A stretch of DNA of 64,000 nt. It comes from Shimia aestuarii. Its GTDB lineage: Bacteria > Pseudomonadota > Alphaproteobacteria > Rhodobacterales > Rhodobacteraceae. Within the stretch, counting starts at the first letter, position 1; every line of letters begins with the position of its first letter. A program made the translations under genes and the position numbers. This document shows, in pieces, positions 53,572 to 61,814 of the stretch. The notes beneath the pieces are model-generated. The model ran no database searches. It had not been told where the DNA came from and saw nothing but the letters and a program-made list of their open reading frames with translations. The DNA lies in assembly GCF_900114635.1 (NCBI RefSeq), contig NZ_FOTQ01000001.1, positions 434,001-498,000 on the forward strand, written 5' to 3'.

Positions 53572-54876
53572 ATGTCTGACACCCCCCTGTCCCAGCCCCT
53601 CACCCTGCCCTGCGGCGCGACCCTCTCCAACCGGTTTGGCAAAAGCGCCATGACCGAGGCCATGGCCGACAAGCGCGACGCCCCGACACAAAAGCACACC
53701 ACGCTTTACCGGCGCTGGGCGCGCGGCGCGATGGGGCTGCAGATCACCGGCAACGTGATGATCGACCGCCGCTTCCTTGAACGCCCCGGCAATGTCGTGG
53801 TCGAGGATGAACGCGATCTGGCCGCGCTAAGCACATGGGCCGCGGCTGCAAAATCCGAAGCAACACAGGTCTGGGTCCAGATCAGCCATCCGGGGCGGCA
53901 ATGTCCCATGGTGGTCAACGCCCGCCCGCTTTCGCCTTCGGAGGAAAAACTGAAAATGCTTGGCCTGTTTGCCAAGCCCCGCGCCATGAGTGCCGACGAC
54001 ATCACCGACGCGATCCGCCGCTACGCCGAAACCGCGCGCATCCTCCAAAAGGCCGGGTTCGACGGGGTGCAGGTACATGGCGCGCATGGCTATCTCGTGA
54101 GCCAGTTTCTCTCGCCCATCACCAATCGACGCAGCGACGATTGGGGCGGCAGCCTTGAAAACCGCGCCCGCTTCCTGCGCGAGATCATCGCCGCGGTCCG
54201 TGCCGCGGTCGGCCCCACCTTCCCGATCGGCGTCAAGCTCAACTCGGCGGATTTCCAGAAAGGCGGCTTTACGCTTGAAGAGTGCAAACAGGTCGCCCGC
54301 TGGTTACAGGAAGACGGCATCGACCTTTTGGAAATCTCCGGCGGCACCTATGAGGAAATGAGCTTTGCCACCGCCACCCCCGAAGCCCCGCAGCGCGACA
54401 GCACCAAGGCGCGCGAGGCGTTCTTTCTCGACTATGCCCGCAAGATCCGCGCCGAAGTCACGCTGCCCCTCATGGTCACCGGCGGCTTTCGCAGCCGCGC
54501 CGCGATGGAACAGGCCCTGACCGAAGACGGCATCGACATGATCGGACTGGCCCGACCACTCTGTGTTCATCCGGACGGCGCGACGGACCTGATCTCGGGC
54601 AAGACCGCACAGATTGGCATCAACGAAGATGACCTGACCCTTGGACGCGGCGCGTGGGGGATCAACGCAAAGAACTGGCTGATCAACCTCGTGAACACCG
54701 TGGCGCGCGTGGAATATTACGTCTGGCAGATGGATCGCATGGCCGCCGGGAAAGAGCCTTCGCCCCGCACCAGCAAAAGCGCGCTCATGCTGATGCTGGG
54801 CTATCTTGGCAAAAGCACGCTGCGCGCCCTGCGCCGCAAACCCTATGCTCGGGCATCAAACCCCAACAGCGCTTGA
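53572..54876 (+). CDS. NADH:flavin oxidoreductase (old yellow enzyme family)
   Basis: 434 aa TIM-barrel flavoprotein. Seen: the start LTLPCGATLSNRFGKSAMTEAM, the VHGAHGYLVSQFLSPITNRR block with the conserved His, and the FMN-phosphate loop VTGGFRSRAAMEQAL. It reduces activated C=C bonds (enals, enones, nitro compounds). The C-terminal ~70 residues (after ~365) are an extension not needed for the barrel. Divergent from the PrdX gene. Confidence 0.9.
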   Translation: MSDTPLSQPLTLPCGATLSNRFGKSAMTEAMADKRDAPTQKHTTLYRRWARGAMGLQITGNVMIDRRFLERPGNVVVEDERDLAALSTWAAAAKSEATQVWVQISHPGRQCPMVVNARPLSPSEEKLKMLGLFAKPRAMSADDITDAIRRYAETARILQKAGFDGVQVHGAHGYLVSQFLSPITNRRSDDWGGSLENRARFLREIIAAVRAAVGPTFPIGVKLNSADFQKGGFTLEECKQVARWLQEDGIDLLEISGGTYEEMSFATATPEAPQRDSTKAREAFFLDYARKIRAEVTLPLMVTGGFRSRAAMEQALTEDGIDMIGLARPLCVHPDGATDLISGKTAQIGINEDDLTLGRGAWGINAKNWLINLVNTVARVEYYVWQMDRMAAGKEPSPRTSKSALMLMLGYLGKSTLRALRRKPYARASNPNSA

Positions 54877-55060
54877 CTCTGCCCCCCTCCCGTCCTAAAC
54901 GGCGCAGCAACTCCGGGAGTCTGTCAAGCTTCCGGTCCCATGGCCTTTGGCCGGGATCGCCCCCCGTCAGCGCGTCGCGCCCACGGGGGACATTGGCGTT
55001 TGAGCGGTTCGTGCTTAAGTTCGGGCCAAGTTGGAAACGGTGAGAAGGAGCCGGTGAGCG

Positions 55061-56578
55061 ATGTTTGAAAATCTAAGCGAACGCCTGTCCGGTGTCTTTG
55101 ACCGCCTGACCAAACAGGGCGCGCTCTCCGAAGACGACGTCAAAACCGCCCTGCGCGAGGTGCGCGTTGCCCTCTTGGAGGCCGACGTCTCGCTCCCCGT
55201 TGCGCGCGACTTCGTCAAAGCGGTTCAGGAAAAGGCCACCGGCCAGGCCGTGACCAAATCGGTCACGCCGGGTCAGCAGGTCGTCAAGATCGTGCATGAC
55301 GAACTCAAGCATGTTCTTCAGGGCGACAACGAGGAGCCCGGCGAACTCAAGATCGACAACCCGCCCGCACCGATCCTGATGGTCGGCCTGCAGGGCTCGG
55401 GTAAAACCACCACCACCGGCAAGCTCGCCAAGCGCCTGACCGACAAGAACGGCAAGCGCGTGCTGATGGCCAGCCTCGACATCTACCGCCCCGCCGCCAT
55501 GCAACAGCTCGCCGTACTGGGTCAGCAGATCGGCGTAGACACCCTGCCCATCGTACCCGGCGAAACCGCCGTCCAGATCGCCAAGCGCGCCAAGCAACAG
55601 GCGACCTTGGGCGGGTATGACGTCTACATGCTCGACACCGCCGGTCGTTTGCAGATCGACGAAGTCCTCATGAAAGAGGTCGAAGACGTACGCGACGCGG
55701 TCAACCCGCGCGAAACGCTGCTCGTCGTCGATGGTCTCACCGGTCAGGTTGCCGTCGAGGTGGCCGAGGAATTCGACGGCAAGATCGGCATCTCCGGCGT
55801 CGTGCTGACCCGGATGGACGGCGACGGCCGCGGCGGCGCCGCGCTCTCGATGCGCGCTGTCACTGGCAAGCCGATCAAATTCGTCGGTCTGGGCGAAAAG
55901 ATGGACGCGCTCGAAACGTTTGAGCCCGACCGGATCGCAGGCCGTATCCTTGGCATGGGCGACATCGTTGCCCTTGTCGAAAAGGCACAGGAAACCATCG
56001 AGGCCGAACAGGCCGAGCGCATGATGAAACGGTTCCAGAAGGGCCGCTTCAACATGAACGACATGAAAATGCAGCTCGAACAGATGCAGAAGATGGGCGG
56101 CATGGAAGGCCTGATGGGCATGATGCCCGGCATGGCGAAAATGGCCAAGAACGTGCAGGACGCGGGCTTTGACGACAAGATGATCGTGCGCCAGATCGCC
56201 ATGATCCAGTCGATGACCAAGATGGAACGCGCCAACCCCCAGATCCTTCAGGCCTCCCGCAAAAAGCGCATCGCCAAAGGCTCCGGCATGGAGGTTTCCG
56301 ACCTCAACAAGCTCTTGAAGATGCAGCGCCAGATGTCGGACATGATGAAGAAGATGGGCAAGATGGGCAAAGGCAAGATGCTCAAGTCCGCACTTGGCGA
56401 GATGTTCGGCAAAGGCGGCCCCAGCCCCGAGGAAATGGCCGCCGGCATGGACCCGAAACAGATGGAAGCCGCAGCCAAGGCCCTTGGCGGCAAGGGCGGC
56501 TTGCCCGGCGGTCTGCCCGGTCTGGGCGGCATGGGCGGCCTGCCCCCCGGTCTCTCCGGCTTTGGGAAGAAAAAGTAA
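55061..56578 (+). CDS. ffh: Signal recognition particle protein Ffh (SRP54)
   Basis: 505 aa. Binds 4.5S RNA (ffs at 38.8 kb) and targets nascent membrane proteins to FtsY. The N domain is followed by the GTPase with GLQGSGKTT (109-117), DTAGRLQ and the TRMDGDGRGG motif. The Met-rich M domain starts near 330 (MNDMKMQLEQMQKMGG) and is followed by a Gly-rich tail. Start ATG at 55061 has GGAGCCGGTGAG upstream. First gene of a long plus-strand cluster. Confidence 0.97.
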   Translation: MFENLSERLSGVFDRLTKQGALSEDDVKTALREVRVALLEADVSLPVARDFVKAVQEKATGQAVTKSVTPGQQVVKIVHDELKHVLQGDNEEPGELKIDNPPAPILMVGLQGSGKTTTTGKLAKRLTDKNGKRVLMASLDIYRPAAMQQLAVLGQQIGVDTLPIVPGETAVQIAKRAKQQATLGGYDVYMLDTAGRLQIDEVLMKEVEDVRDAVNPRETLLVVDGLTGQVAVEVAEEFDGKIGISGVVLTRMDGDGRGGAALSMRAVTGKPIKFVGLGEKMDALETFEPDRIAGRILGMGDIVALVEKAQETIEAEQAERMMKRFQKGRFNMNDMKMQLEQMQKMGGMEGLMGMMPGMAKMAKNVQDAGFDDKMIVRQIAMIQSMTKMERANPQILQASRKKRIAKGSGMEVSDLNKLLKMQRQMSDMMKKMGKMGKGKMLKSALGEMFGKGGPSPEEMAAGMDPKQMEAAAKALGGKGGLPGGLPGLGGMGGLPPGLSGFGKKK

Positions 56579-57091
56579 GTGACCGTCGCCTCGGTCATAA
56601 CCACGCCGCGTCTGCGGCTGCGCCGGCCCGAGCCTTCGGACCTGCCGGCATACACGGCCTATTACATGGGGCCGCGCAGCCATTTTGTACGTGGTCCTTA
56701 TACCAAGGCGCAGTGTTTCGAAAAATTCGCCACCGTTCTCGGTCATTGGCAAATCCGCCGCTTTGGTCGTTACACCATCACGCTTGAGGATCGCCCGATC
56801 GGCCATGTCGGCCCGTTGATGATCGAAGGGGACAAAGCCCCCGAACTCACGTGGACCCTCTGGGACGGCGCCGAGGAAGGCAACGGGTACGCAACCGAAG
56901 CCGCCGCCGCCGTGCGCGACCACCTCCTTGGCGAAGCAGGCTGGACCCTGCTGGAAATCCTCGTTCAGCCCGACAATGCCGCGTCGCTCGCCGTGGCCCG
57001 CAAGCTTGGCGCCGTGCTGACCGATCAGGACGCACCCGACTGGTATCCCGGTTGCCTGACGTTCCACCTGACTACGGAGCCGATGCAATGA
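56579..57091 (+). CDS. GNAT family acetyltransferase 1 (RimJ/RimL-like)
   Basis: 170 aa, starting at a GTG immediately after the ffh TAA. N-terminal TTPRLRLRRPEPSDLPAY is typical of RimJ/RimL-type GNATs; the acetyl-CoA loop is EEGNGYATEAA. Acts perhaps on protein N-termini or on a small molecule; unknown. First of three coupled GNAT genes. Confidence 0.9.
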   Translation: MTVASVITTPRLRLRRPEPSDLPAYTAYYMGPRSHFVRGPYTKAQCFEKFATVLGHWQIRRFGRYTITLEDRPIGHVGPLMIEGDKAPELTWTLWDGAEEGNGYATEAAAAVRDHLLGEAGWTLLEILVQPDNAASLAVARKLGAVLTDQDAPDWYPGCLTFHLTTEPMQ

Positions 57092-57642
57092 CCGTCACCT
57101 CATTCTCGATTCCCACGCTGGAAACCGAACGGCTGATCCTGCGCGCGCTTTGCGAAGACGACATCGCCTTTGAAAAAGCTTTCCTCGCCAGCGACGACGC
57201 CCGCTTTGTCGGCGGCCCGATGCCCCCGCACCGTGCGTGGCGTTCGATGGCGATGATGATCGGCCACTGGGCCCTGCGCGGCTTTGGCTTCTGGGCGCTC
57301 GAAGAAAAGAAAACCGGGCAATACATGGGCCGCGTCGGCCTTTGGTACCCTGACGGCTGGCTCGAACGTGAAATCGGCTGGACGCTGATGCCGCACGCAT
57401 GGGGCAAAGGCTTTGCCACCGAAGCTGCGCTGGCATCGCGCGCGCATGCCTATGACGTGCTTGGCTGGGACACGGCAATTTCGCAGATCGCCCCCGAAAA
57501 CGAAGGCTCCAAGGCCGTGGCGCGACGGCTTGGCGCGTCTTTCGAAAAACACCACGAAGACCCGGAATACGGAACGATCGAGATCTGGCGCCACCTTGGC
57601 CCGGACGCTCTGGTCAACGGCGGAATGGAGGCGTACGCATAA
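57088..57642 (+). CDS. GNAT family acetyltransferase 2 (RimJ/RimL-like)
   Basis: 184 aa. Start overlaps the previous stop by 4 nt (ATGA). TLETERLILRALCEDDIAFEKAF at the N-terminus, FWALEEKKTGQYMGRVGL and AWGKGFATEAALA (acetyl-CoA loop) define a RimJ/RimL-type enzyme. Shares order and organisation with the next gene, so the pair may be duplicates. Confidence 0.9.
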   Translation: MTVTSFSIPTLETERLILRALCEDDIAFEKAFLASDDARFVGGPMPPHRAWRSMAMMIGHWALRGFGFWALEEKKTGQYMGRVGLWYPDGWLEREIGWTLMPHAWGKGFATEAALASRAHAYDVLGWDTAISQIAPENEGSKAVARRLGASFEKHHEDPEYGTIEIWRHLGPDALVNGGMEAYA

Positions 57643-58247
57643 TGGCAACCAAGAACATCCCCGTCCTTGAAACAAAGCGTCTGGTCTTGCGCGGCCCCGA
57701 GGCCGAGGACTACGCCGCCTTCAAGGCCACCTTCGCCTCCTACCGCTCCCGCTTCATGGGCGGCCCTCTGAACCCTTATGAAACCTGGATGCTCTATGCC
57801 GCCGAAATCGGCCACTGGAACATTCGCGGCTATGGCATGTGGATGATCCACGACAAGGTGACGGATGAAACCTATGGCATGGCCGGTGGCTGGAAACCCG
57901 CCGCATGGCCCGAGGCCGAACTGGCCTGGATCATCTGGCCCGACAAGGCCGGTCAGGGTTATGCGCTCGAAGCCACCCATGCGGCGCGCAAGTACTTCTA
58001 TAACCAGCTCGGCTGGGAGGGCGCGGTGTCCTATCTCGACCCCAAGAACCTCGACTCGATCCGCCTCGCCGAACGGCTTGGCGCGGTCAAGGACAAGGAG
58101 GCCCCCTCGGTCGATGGCAACGACGTGGTCTATCGCCACCCCTCTGCCGCCAAGTTGGCGGACAGCCAGATCAACCACGGCATCGAAATGGAAATCAGCC
58201 ACTATGCCGACCCGATGTTCAAACCGAAAGGATACGCCCTTGACTGA
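57642..58247 (+). CDS. GNAT family acetyltransferase 3 (RimJ/RimL-like)
   Basis: 201 aa. Its ATG begins on the last base of the previous stop (TAATG). VLETKRLVLRGPEAEDYAAFK and KAGQGYALEATHAA (acetyl-CoA loop) match GNAT 2; a longer C-terminal tail (~165-201) is specific to this copy. Substrate unknown. The next gene starts within its final codons. Confidence 0.9.
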   Translation: MATKNIPVLETKRLVLRGPEAEDYAAFKATFASYRSRFMGGPLNPYETWMLYAAEIGHWNIRGYGMWMIHDKVTDETYGMAGGWKPAAWPEAELAWIIWPDKAGQGYALEATHAARKYFYNQLGWEGAVSYLDPKNLDSIRLAERLGAVKDKEAPSVDGNDVVYRHPSAAKLADSQINHGIEMEISHYADPMFKPKGYALD

Positions 58248-58536
58248 CGCCGTGACCCGCGCCGCCGAGGTGCTCAAGGAACATCGTGAAAGCATCGACC
58301 GTCTGGACGCGATCCTCGTCTACACGCTGGGCGAGCGTTTCAAGCACACGCAGGCTGTCGGGAAACTGAAAGCCGAACACGACCTTCCCCCGTCCGATCC
58401 CAACCGCGAAGCGGCCCAGATCGCGCGGCTCGAAGCATTGGCGCAAGAGGCCGATCTCGACCCCGAATTCGCCAAGAAGTTTCTGAACTTCATCATCGCT
58501 GAAGTCATTCAGCACCACAAACAACACCAAACGTAG
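58240..58536 (+). CDS. Chorismate mutase (AroQ type)
   Basis: 98 aa from a TTG at 58240, with AAAGGA at good spacing; a GTG at 58252 is an alternative. All-alpha AroQ fold: [31 protein letters not shown] and a C-terminal helix [17 protein letters not shown] (broken here for length), with the Arg, Lys and Glu/Gln positions of the active site apparently kept. Makes prephenate for Phe/Tyr; the dehydratase is pheA at 34.3 kb. It overlaps GNAT 3 by 8 nt. Confidence 0.9.
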   Translation: MTDAVTRAAEVLKEHRESIDRLDAILVYTLGERFKHTQAVGKLKAEHDLPPSDPNREAAQIARLEALAQEADLDPEFAKKFLNFIIAEVIQHHKQHQT

Positions 58537-58557
58537 GGTGCGTGCACTGCACGCACC
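58533..58557. repeat. Palindromic repeat GTAGGGTGCGTG (copy 2) upstream of rpsP
   Basis: GGTGCGTGCA (58537-58546) and TGCACGCACC (58548-58557) pair over 10 bp with one base between. It shares the GTAGGGTGCGTG head with the copy at 47795. Here it begins inside the chorismate mutase stop codon and lies 49 bp before rpsP. Confidence 0.65.
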
Positions 58558-58606
58558 GCACACCAAATCGCACCATCGGTGCACTGCCATTCAAAGGAGA
58601 AACCCC

Positions 58607-58975
58607 ATGGCTATGAAAATTCGTCTCGCCCGCGGCGGCTCGAAAAAACGTCCCTTCTACCGCGTTGTCGCGGCCGACAGCCGCATGCCGCGCGATGGCC
58701 GTTTCATTGAGAAACTGGGCACCTACAACCCGCTCCTGCCCAAAGACAGCGAAGAGCGCGTGAAACTGGACATGGAACGCGTTCAGTACTGGCTCGACCA
58801 GGGCGCCCAGCCGACCGACCGTGTGGCCCGCTTCCTTGAAGCCTCTGGCACCCTGACCAAGACCGAGCGCAACAACCCCAAGAAGGGTGAGCCCGGCCAG
58901 AAAGCCAAGGACCGCGCTGAAGAGAAAGCCGCCAAGGCAGCAGCAGCGACCGAAGAAGCCGCCGCCGAGGAATAA
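58607..58975 (+). CDS. rpsP: Ribosomal protein bS16
   Basis: 122 aa with AAAGGAG upstream. Core [19 protein letters not shown] and [17 protein letters not shown] are diagnostic. The C-terminus (~85-122) is a Lys/Ala/Glu-rich extension absent from the ~82-residue E. coli protein and common in alphaproteobacteria. First gene of the rpsP-rimM-trmD ribosome operon, which here has extra genes inserted. Confidence 0.97.
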   Translation: MAMKIRLARGGSKKRPFYRVVAADSRMPRDGRFIEKLGTYNPLLPKDSEERVKLDMERVQYWLDQGAQPTDRVARFLEASGTLTKTERNNPKKGEPGQKAKDRAEEKAAKAAAATEEAAAEE

Positions 58976-58992
58976 GAAGGACATTCCCGGAA

Positions 58993-59622
58993 ATGACCGA
59001 CTTCTCGCAGCATTTCCGGGACGATCTTTCCCGGTTAATGACGTGGCGCCGCGACGTGCGCCACTTCCGCACCGATCCGGTGGACGAGGCACTCCTGACG
59101 GAGTGCCTCGACGCGTTTCTGCTGGCCCCCTCGGTGGGGCTGAGTGAGCCCTGGCGTGTGATCCGCGTCGAAAGCGACGCGGCACGCACCGCCGCGCTCG
59201 ACAATTTTTGCACCGCCAATGCCACCGCCCTCAGGGGCTATTCCGGTGAAAAGGCCGCGCTCTATGCCGGACTGAAGCTCACCGGCATGGAAAACGCTCC
59301 GGTGCAGCTTGCCATCTTTTGCGATGAAACCACCCCCAAGGGCGCTGGCCTCGGCGCTGCCACCATGCCCGAAACCCGCCGCTACTCGGTCGTGGGGGCC
59401 ATCACCCAATTCTGGCTTCTGGCGCGCGCCCATGGGCTGGGCGTCGGCTGGGTCTCGATTCTCGACCCTGACCGCCTGAGCCGCGATCTTGACGCACCGG
59501 AAGAGTGGTCCCTGGTCGCCTATCTTTGCGTCGGCTGGCCCGAGGTCCATTCCGACACGCCGGAACTGGTGCAGGTCGGCTGGGAAGCGCGCCGCGCCGC
59601 CCTCCCAGTGACCACCCGCTGA
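58993..59622 (+). CDS. bluB: 5,6-dimethylbenzimidazole synthase BluB
   Basis: 209 aa nitroreductase-fold enzyme that fragments FMNH2 to give DMB, the lower ligand of vitamin B12. [29 protein letters not shown] and the C-terminal GWVSILDP match BluB rather than ordinary nitroreductases. Located 17 nt after rpsP, an uncommon place for a cobalamin gene; no cobalamin riboswitch is visible here. Confidence 0.9.
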   Translation: MTDFSQHFRDDLSRLMTWRRDVRHFRTDPVDEALLTECLDAFLLAPSVGLSEPWRVIRVESDAARTAALDNFCTANATALRGYSGEKAALYAGLKLTGMENAPVQLAIFCDETTPKGAGLGAATMPETRRYSVVGAITQFWLLARAHGLGVGWVSILDPDRLSRDLDAPEEWSLVAYLCVGWPEVHSDTPELVQVGWEARRAALPVTTR

Positions 59623-59625
59623 CCC

Positions 59626-59647
59626 TTTCATCTTGCCAGAAATACTC
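59626..59647 (+). repeat. Post-stop element, copy C
   Basis: TTTCATCTTGCCAGAAATACTC, 3 nt after the bluB stop; core TTGCCANAAATACTC agrees with the copies at 26484 and 43151. Confidence 0.55.
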
Positions 59648-59722
59648 ATTTGCCCCGCCCGCCCCTTGCACACCGCCAGCGGATCAAGGACAAATGACCT
59701 CGCGAATTCCGGGAGACATGAG

Positions 59723-60226
59723 ATGACGGAACTGGTCTGTGTCGGCGCCATTTCGGGCGCCTATGGCGTGCGCGGCGAAGTCCGCCTCAAGAGCTTCACC
59801 GCCGAGGCCGAGGCAATCGTCGATTATGCGCCCCTGCAAACCGAAGACGGCGCTTTTGCCTTTGATGTCACCCTGACCCGCCCGATCAAGAACGGGCTGG
59901 CCGTACGACTCTCGGGCATCGCCACCAAGGAACAGGCCGACGCGCTCAAGGGCGTGCGCCTTTTCGTGCCGCGCGATCGTCTGCCGAGCCTGCCGGATGA
60001 CGAGTATTACTACGCCGATCTCGTAGGGCTCGAAGTGCGCGACACCGGCGGCACCGTGCTGGGCCGCGTGAAGTCGGTGCAGAACCACGGCTCGACCGAC
60101 CTTCTGGAAATCCACGGCCCCGGATTGAATTCCACCGTGCTCCTGCCCTTCACCCATGCCGCCGTGCCAACCGTAGACATCGCCTCGGGCCGTATCATCG
60201 CAGACCCGCCCGAGGGCCTGTTCTGA
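59723..60226 (+). CDS. rimM: 16S rRNA processing protein RimM
   Basis: 167 aa from the ATG at 59723 with GGGAG upstream. N-terminal [19 protein letters not shown] and the PRC-barrel with [14 protein letters not shown] define RimM, which helps fold the 30S head and binds uS19. Usual partner of rpsP and trmD. Confidence 0.96.
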   Translation: MTELVCVGAISGAYGVRGEVRLKSFTAEAEAIVDYAPLQTEDGAFAFDVTLTRPIKNGLAVRLSGIATKEQADALKGVRLFVPRDRLPSLPDDEYYYADLVGLEVRDTGGTVLGRVKSVQNHGSTDLLEIHGPGLNSTVLLPFTHAAVPTVDIASGRIIADPPEGLF

Positions 60227-60228
60227 AC

Positions 60229-61014
60229 ATGGGGCCGGGCCGTTTCACGCCCCTTGGCATCGCGCTTTTCGCGCTCCCGCTTTATGGCGGCCCGGTCCTC
60301 GCCGGTCTGAGCCATGGCTCGCCCGCAACCTTCCCGGCCTTTGTGGCCGCCTTCCTTTTCTACATCGTCGCGACGCGCAAACTGCCCCTCAAGTCACCAC
60401 AGGACGGTCTCGCCCTGTTTTTCATGGCGCTGGTGCAGTGCGTGCTGGTCGCGGCCTGCATGGGCCTCGGTCTTGCGCTCTCGCGCCTCACCGGACCGCT
60501 AGCCATTCCCCTGCCCGTGCCGGTTCTCCTCACCGTTGGCGCCAGCCTCTGGGGCGCATGGCGCTATTGCAACGCCTCCGAAATAGACGCCACGCTCGAT
60601 CAGGCCCTGAAGGCCATCGAGTCCCCCGGCACCTTTCTGAACGCCTCGGACGACGCCCTCACCGACGAGATCGCCGCCCTTCTTGACCCGGTCGAAGCCC
60701 TGCCCGCAACGCCCGACGCCCTTCGCGACATCGAAGAAACCTGCGCCGCCCACCCTGCCCCGATCGACCTTGCCGACGCCCTCCTGCAACGCACCGATCA
60801 CAGCGACGCCTACCTGCTTCTGGCCCTGCGCCTCTATGCCCGCCCGGAAGTGGCCTCGGGCCTTCTGTCCACGGCCGATATCGGCGATCTGCTCGACGAG
60901 GCCGCCGACGTCGCCACGCCGAATATCGCCCGCGCTGCGCTTGAACTTGAAACCCGCTTTCCGGGCTATTTCAGCGACGAGACCCGTGCCGAACTGGCCA
61001 AGGTGGCGGAATGA
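60229..61014 (+). CDS. Hypothetical membrane protein with C-terminal helical domain
   Basis: 261 aa, 2 nt after rimM. Three or more hydrophobic helices occur in the first ~110 residues (about 8-26, 35-48, 63-84, 92-112), then a soluble helical domain of ~140 residues rich in Ala, Asp and Glu. No recognised family; the helical part resembles a HEAT-like or TPR-like fold only in pattern. It overlaps the next gene by 4 nt, so it is co-expressed with the sulfotransferase-like pair. Confidence 0.75.
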   Translation: MGPGRFTPLGIALFALPLYGGPVLAGLSHGSPATFPAFVAAFLFYIVATRKLPLKSPQDGLALFFMALVQCVLVAACMGLGLALSRLTGPLAIPLPVPVLLTVGASLWGAWRYCNASEIDATLDQALKAIESPGTFLNASDDALTDEIAALLDPVEALPATPDALRDIEETCAAHPAPIDLADALLQRTDHSDAYLLLALRLYARPEVASGLLSTADIGDLLDEAADVATPNIARAALELETRFPGYFSDETRAELAKVAE

Positions 61015-61814
61015 AGCAAATCCTCGTCCACGCAGGATTTCACAAGACCGGCACCACCAGCGTGCAGAAAATGCTGGTGCACAACCGCAAGACGCTGCGC
61101 CGCAAGCTCCAGATTTTCACCCGCCGCAACATGGTCGGCCCCTGCGAGGCCGCCCGTGCCTACTCGATCCGTCGCACCGAGGCCGACCTTCTCGCCTTCT
61201 GCTCCGAACTTGCCGCCAGCTTTGCCAAGATCGACCCCACCGATCCCCGCGCCGTCCTGATCAGCTCCGAAGACCTCTCGGGCCACATGCCCGGCCGCTT
61301 TGGTCTGACCCGCTATGACGCCGCCCCCGCGCTGATGCGCGCGCTCTGCGACACGGCGCAACAGGCGTTTGACGCGCCCTTTTCCATCAGCTTCTTCTTC
61401 ACAACCCGCGCGCCCGAGGCGTGGCTGCGTTCCTGTCACGCCCAACACCTGCGCGCAATCCGCATGACCGATGATCTCGACAGCTACGCCGCCCACTACG
61501 CCGCCTCTGCCGATCTTGATGCCATCGTCCAAGCCGTGTGCAGCGCCGTCACGCCGCACCGGGTTCTAAGCGCCCCCCTCGAAGATCTCACCGATGATCC
61601 GCTCGGGCCGCTGGGCATCCTGTTTGACACGCTCAACATCCCCGCGCGCCTGCGCCAACAGCTCGATATCCTGCCCCCGGCCAACCTCTCGCCCCCCGAT
61701 GCGCTCTTGGCCGACTATCTCGCCACCAACCGCTCCGACCTTGATGATGCCACCGTGGCGCAAACCAAGATCGCCGCCCGGCGCGCATGGCTCAACGCGG
61801 ACAAAACCCCGTGA
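61011..61814 (+). CDS. Sulfotransferase-like protein 1
   Basis: 267 aa. HAGFHKTGTTSVQ at residues 7-19 is the 5'-PSB loop that binds the PAPS phosphosulfate, and SSEDLSGHMPGR and FFTTRAPEAWLRS are shared with the next gene and are typical of bacterial PAPS-dependent or related P-loop transferases. Overlaps both neighbours by 4 nt. The substrate might be a glycan or small molecule, but this is not shown. Confidence 0.83.
   Translation: MKQILVHAGFHKTGTTSVQKMLVHNRKTLRRKLQIFTRRNMVGPCEAARAYSIRRTEADLLAFCSELAASFAKIDPTDPRAVLISSEDLSGHMPGRFGLTRYDAAPALMRALCDTAQQAFDAPFSISFFFTTRAPEAWLRSCHAQHLRAIRMTDDLDSYAAHYAASADLDAIVQAVCSAVTPHRVLSAPLEDLTDDPLGPLGILFDTLNIPARLRQQLDILPPANLSPPDALLADYLATNRSDLDDATVAQTKIAARRAWLNADKTP

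Noticed and set aside
55073-57088. Minus-strand frame of 671 codons opposite ffh and the first GNAT gene
   Set aside because: Antisense to ffh; repetitive His/Leu-rich product with no ribosome site.
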